Source: Hypsibius dujardini
Taxonomy: Eukaryota > Tardigrada > Eutardigrada > Parachela > Hypsibiidae
Assembly: GCA_001579985.1 (NCBI GenBank)
Contig: LRSR01008401.1
Span: forward strand, 1 to 28,243
Length of the DNA: 28,243 nt
Direction of reading: 5' to 3'
The translations under genes and the position numbers were made by a program. The notes beneath the pieces are model-generated. The model was not told the DNA's origin. It was given only the letters and a program-made list of their open reading frames with translations, and made no database searches. Below, piece after piece: positions 26,635 through 28,243 of the stretch (positions are counted from its first letter, which is position 1; each line of letters begins with the position of its first letter).

Positions 26635-27968
26635 TGTAGTTGTGAATGCCCATCTAAGCCTCTACTTGTACTGTATGTTTAGATTGTCTACTGACATAGG
26701 CATTAATCTATCTGCATTCAATGGGATCATGCACATCGCATACCTGGGCAGTTTCATTTCTCCTCAGCTGGGCTTCCATCTCCCACTGCAAGTATTGCTG
26801 CTGCTGCTTGAGAGTGAGCTCGTAAGTGGTCGCCTTGCCGTCCTGCGAGACGGCAACAGAGCCCACGGCTGCCCCACCAGATGACGATCCATCTGGTGCA
26901 GACGACGACGTTGCCGTATTTTTAGCCGGCGCTTTGTTCTGAGCAACCGCCGCCGGCCGGTATTCGTGGAACTTTAGCGTCCGCGCTTTCTGTGGCACGG
27001 GCGGCTTAACACGGCTCTTCTTACTCCGTCGATGACTATTGTGGAACGTGGCAGTATGTGGCTGGCCTGCTGCTGCAGTTGCGGATGAGGAACTGCTGCC
27101 ATTGCCAGACGACGTGTTGGTGGATGTGGTGGGCGGCACGGACGACGACGACGCGGAACCTGGATAACCTTGACTGCTGACGGCAGAGGTCGCGGCGGCG
27201 GATGTGGCGTCGCTTTGAATCAGGCTGTTAGCGCGTCGCCGAGCGATGTCGAGCAGCTGCTGCTGCTGCTGCTGTACACTACCGGGGCACGAGGAGGATA
27301 TCGAGTTGGCGGGGGAGGGAGCTTTCGAGTCGGATGAGGCGGGTGTGGAGGGAATCGTTCCACCCGAAGATGCCGGGGAAGTGAGTTGTAAATCTGTGAA
27401 CAAGAATTTGATCAAATCAAGTGTGATGAAAGATAGATAGACAGGCAGACTGATAAACTGCCTGACTGATATACAGACATATATAAACAGACATGAGCAC
27501 TGAGAGGTGGGGATCAAACCGACCGACAGACAGCTAGACAGACAGATCGACAAACAGCTGAATAGAGCAACAGAGAAACGAACATACAGACAAGCATCCA
27601 GCCAGACAGACAGATCAGAAACCGGTTGACACAAGGTTGTAAGCACGGACTATCCAACAGACCGATAATCTGAGACAGTGGGCAGATGGACGCTTATGTG
27701 CAGCCAGGCAAACCGCCAAGCCGTTCAGTTGGGACGAACACAGACAGCCAGTTCGGTCAATCATTCAGTCAGACATGTCTACAGTATACGAACAGGGGCA
27801 ACGAAATCACAGTAACCACCATTTCCGTACCTTTCAAATTGGCCAAGGCCCCTGTGGGACTGCTGGCTGTGCTGCTGCTTCCATCCTCCTCCGTACTGTA
27901 CTCGGTATCGTTGTCGACAGATCGCGCCGGCGTGTCTTCGCCGTTGGGGAAATCAAGGCAGCCGCTGC
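22809..27968 (-). CDS. Mrtf: Myocardin-related transcription factor (MRTF/MKL), C-terminal five exons
   Basis: It is an actin-regulated coactivator of SRF in the nucleus. Exons in transcript order: 27968-27831, 27393-26744, 26483-25898, 25322-24240, 23824-22809, about 1156 residues; the first exon starts mid-codon and the gene continues beyond the right edge. Order of features: acidic Ser-rich segment (DNDTEYSTEEDG), polyQ, basic box (RRSKKSRVKPPVPQKARTLK, then FHEY), a Q-box (LKQQQQYLQWEMEAQLRR), Pro-rich linker, SAP domain (DEMRVKDLRDLLLARKLPVS, then GSKTALLERLRVYF), a long Gln-rich region, the family-typical MDDIFEILIRSGEIPAD across an intron, and an acidic tail (TFLNFFDEF) likely for transactivation. 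The leucine zipper is not clear (a weak helix near EKAIQGLRQKLL). The RPEL actin-binding motifs are not in the window and should be encoded upstream. Glutamine content is far above that of vertebrate MRTFs. Confidence 0.92.
23825..24239 (-). other. Last intron of the MRTF gene
   Basis: This 415-bp intron begins GTGAGT and ends CTACAG on the minus strand and splits the DILIxSGEI motif. It has scattered ACAGACA words but no other structure seen. Confidence 0.7.
25323..25897 (-). other. MRTF intron after the SAP exon
   Basis: This 575-bp AT-rich intron starts at a GTTCGT donor and ends TTTAG. I see no exon, repeat or RNA gene in it. Confidence 0.65.
26587..26634. repeat. (GTCT)n microsatellite in an MRTF intron
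   Basis: Twelve GTCT units lie in the intron 26484-26743; they read CAGA in the MRTF transcript. Confidence 0.95.
27431..27620. repeat. Degenerate CAGA/ACAGAC-rich stretch in an MRTF intron
   Basis: Words such as AGACAGAC, ATACAGAC and CAGACAGAC recur irregularly through most of the intron 27394-27830. It looks like a decayed version of the CAGA microsatellites nearby. Confidence 0.6.
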
Positions 27969-28243
27969 CTGCAAGGGACAGAACAAACAAAAAATCAACT
28001 CATAATACATCAAATCGGTGATCACACACTTACTAGTCACCGTCGTCTCACTCAAACTCACACACGCATAAAAGCCTTAGCAGACAACGATTAAGAGACT
28101 TTACGTAGAATAAAAAACACAAACCAAGCAGATCGGCCCTACGTTTCCTACGCAAACAACACCACACCATCATCATCATCATCATCGACATCATTACTAT
28201 CAGCCCAAAGGAACAGGAATGCCGGCCGGCGCCATGCATGAAT
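27969..28243 (-). other. Presumed MRTF intron at the window edge
   Basis: Upstream of the first MRTF exon seen (acceptor CTTGCAG), no coding frame continues to the edge. It contains a (CAT)n run at 28168-28185. It is probably the intron leading to the RPEL-coding exons. Confidence 0.5.

Overview
The window is eukaryotic nuclear DNA from a gene-dense animal genome. The reasons are GT-AG introns inside every recognisable gene, a myocardin-related transcription factor (a metazoan family), a Rho GTPase, a PTP1B-type phosphatase and a type II transmembrane LDLa/SRCR/trypsin-like protein. Most introns are short (about 60-600 bp) and intergenic gaps are about 0.8-4.8 kb. A small-genome ecdysozoan fits, and a tardigrade is my best but low-confidence guess; nothing here proves the taxon.

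Layout. 1-359 (-): 5' coding end of an unidentified acidic, probably nuclear protein that runs off the left edge. 2083-4667 (+): ER-anchored PTP1B/PTP61F-like tyrosine phosphatase, 9 exons. 5508-6750 (-): glycine-rich protein with four CCHC zinc knuckles (CNBP/GIS2-like), 6 coding exons. 8414-10631 (+): Rho-subfamily GTPase ending in a CAAX box, 6 exons. 10632-15478: 4.8 kb without a gene, dominated by long palindromic (foldback/MITE-like) elements. 15479-19864 (+): 9-exon, 844-residue type II membrane protein with LDLa modules, an SRCR-like segment and a trypsin-like domain in which all three catalytic positions are substituted. 20700-20812 (+): decayed copy of the last exon of that gene. 21474-22168 (+): small two-exon gene of unknown function. 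22809-27968 (-): last five coding exons of a glutamine-rich MRTF (basic box, Q-box, SAP domain, acidic C terminus), whose RPEL-coding 5' end lies beyond the right edge.

Exon boundaries were assembled by hand. At every junction the GT/AG and the codon phase agree, and total lengths come out as whole codons (PTP 495 aa, CCHC protein 151 aa, Rho 200 aa, pseudoprotease 844 aa, small protein 146 aa, MRTF part about 1156 aa). The genes do not form one pathway. Rho GTPases activate MRTF through actin in animals, so having both within 20 kb is notable but probably chance.

Most interesting points: the pseudoprotease with its downstream exon relic, the nested palindrome complex at 12.9-14.7 kb and three other palindromes, a C-terminal intron-retention switch in the phosphatase like that of Drosophila PTP61F, and zinc knuckles each cut by an intron at a different position.
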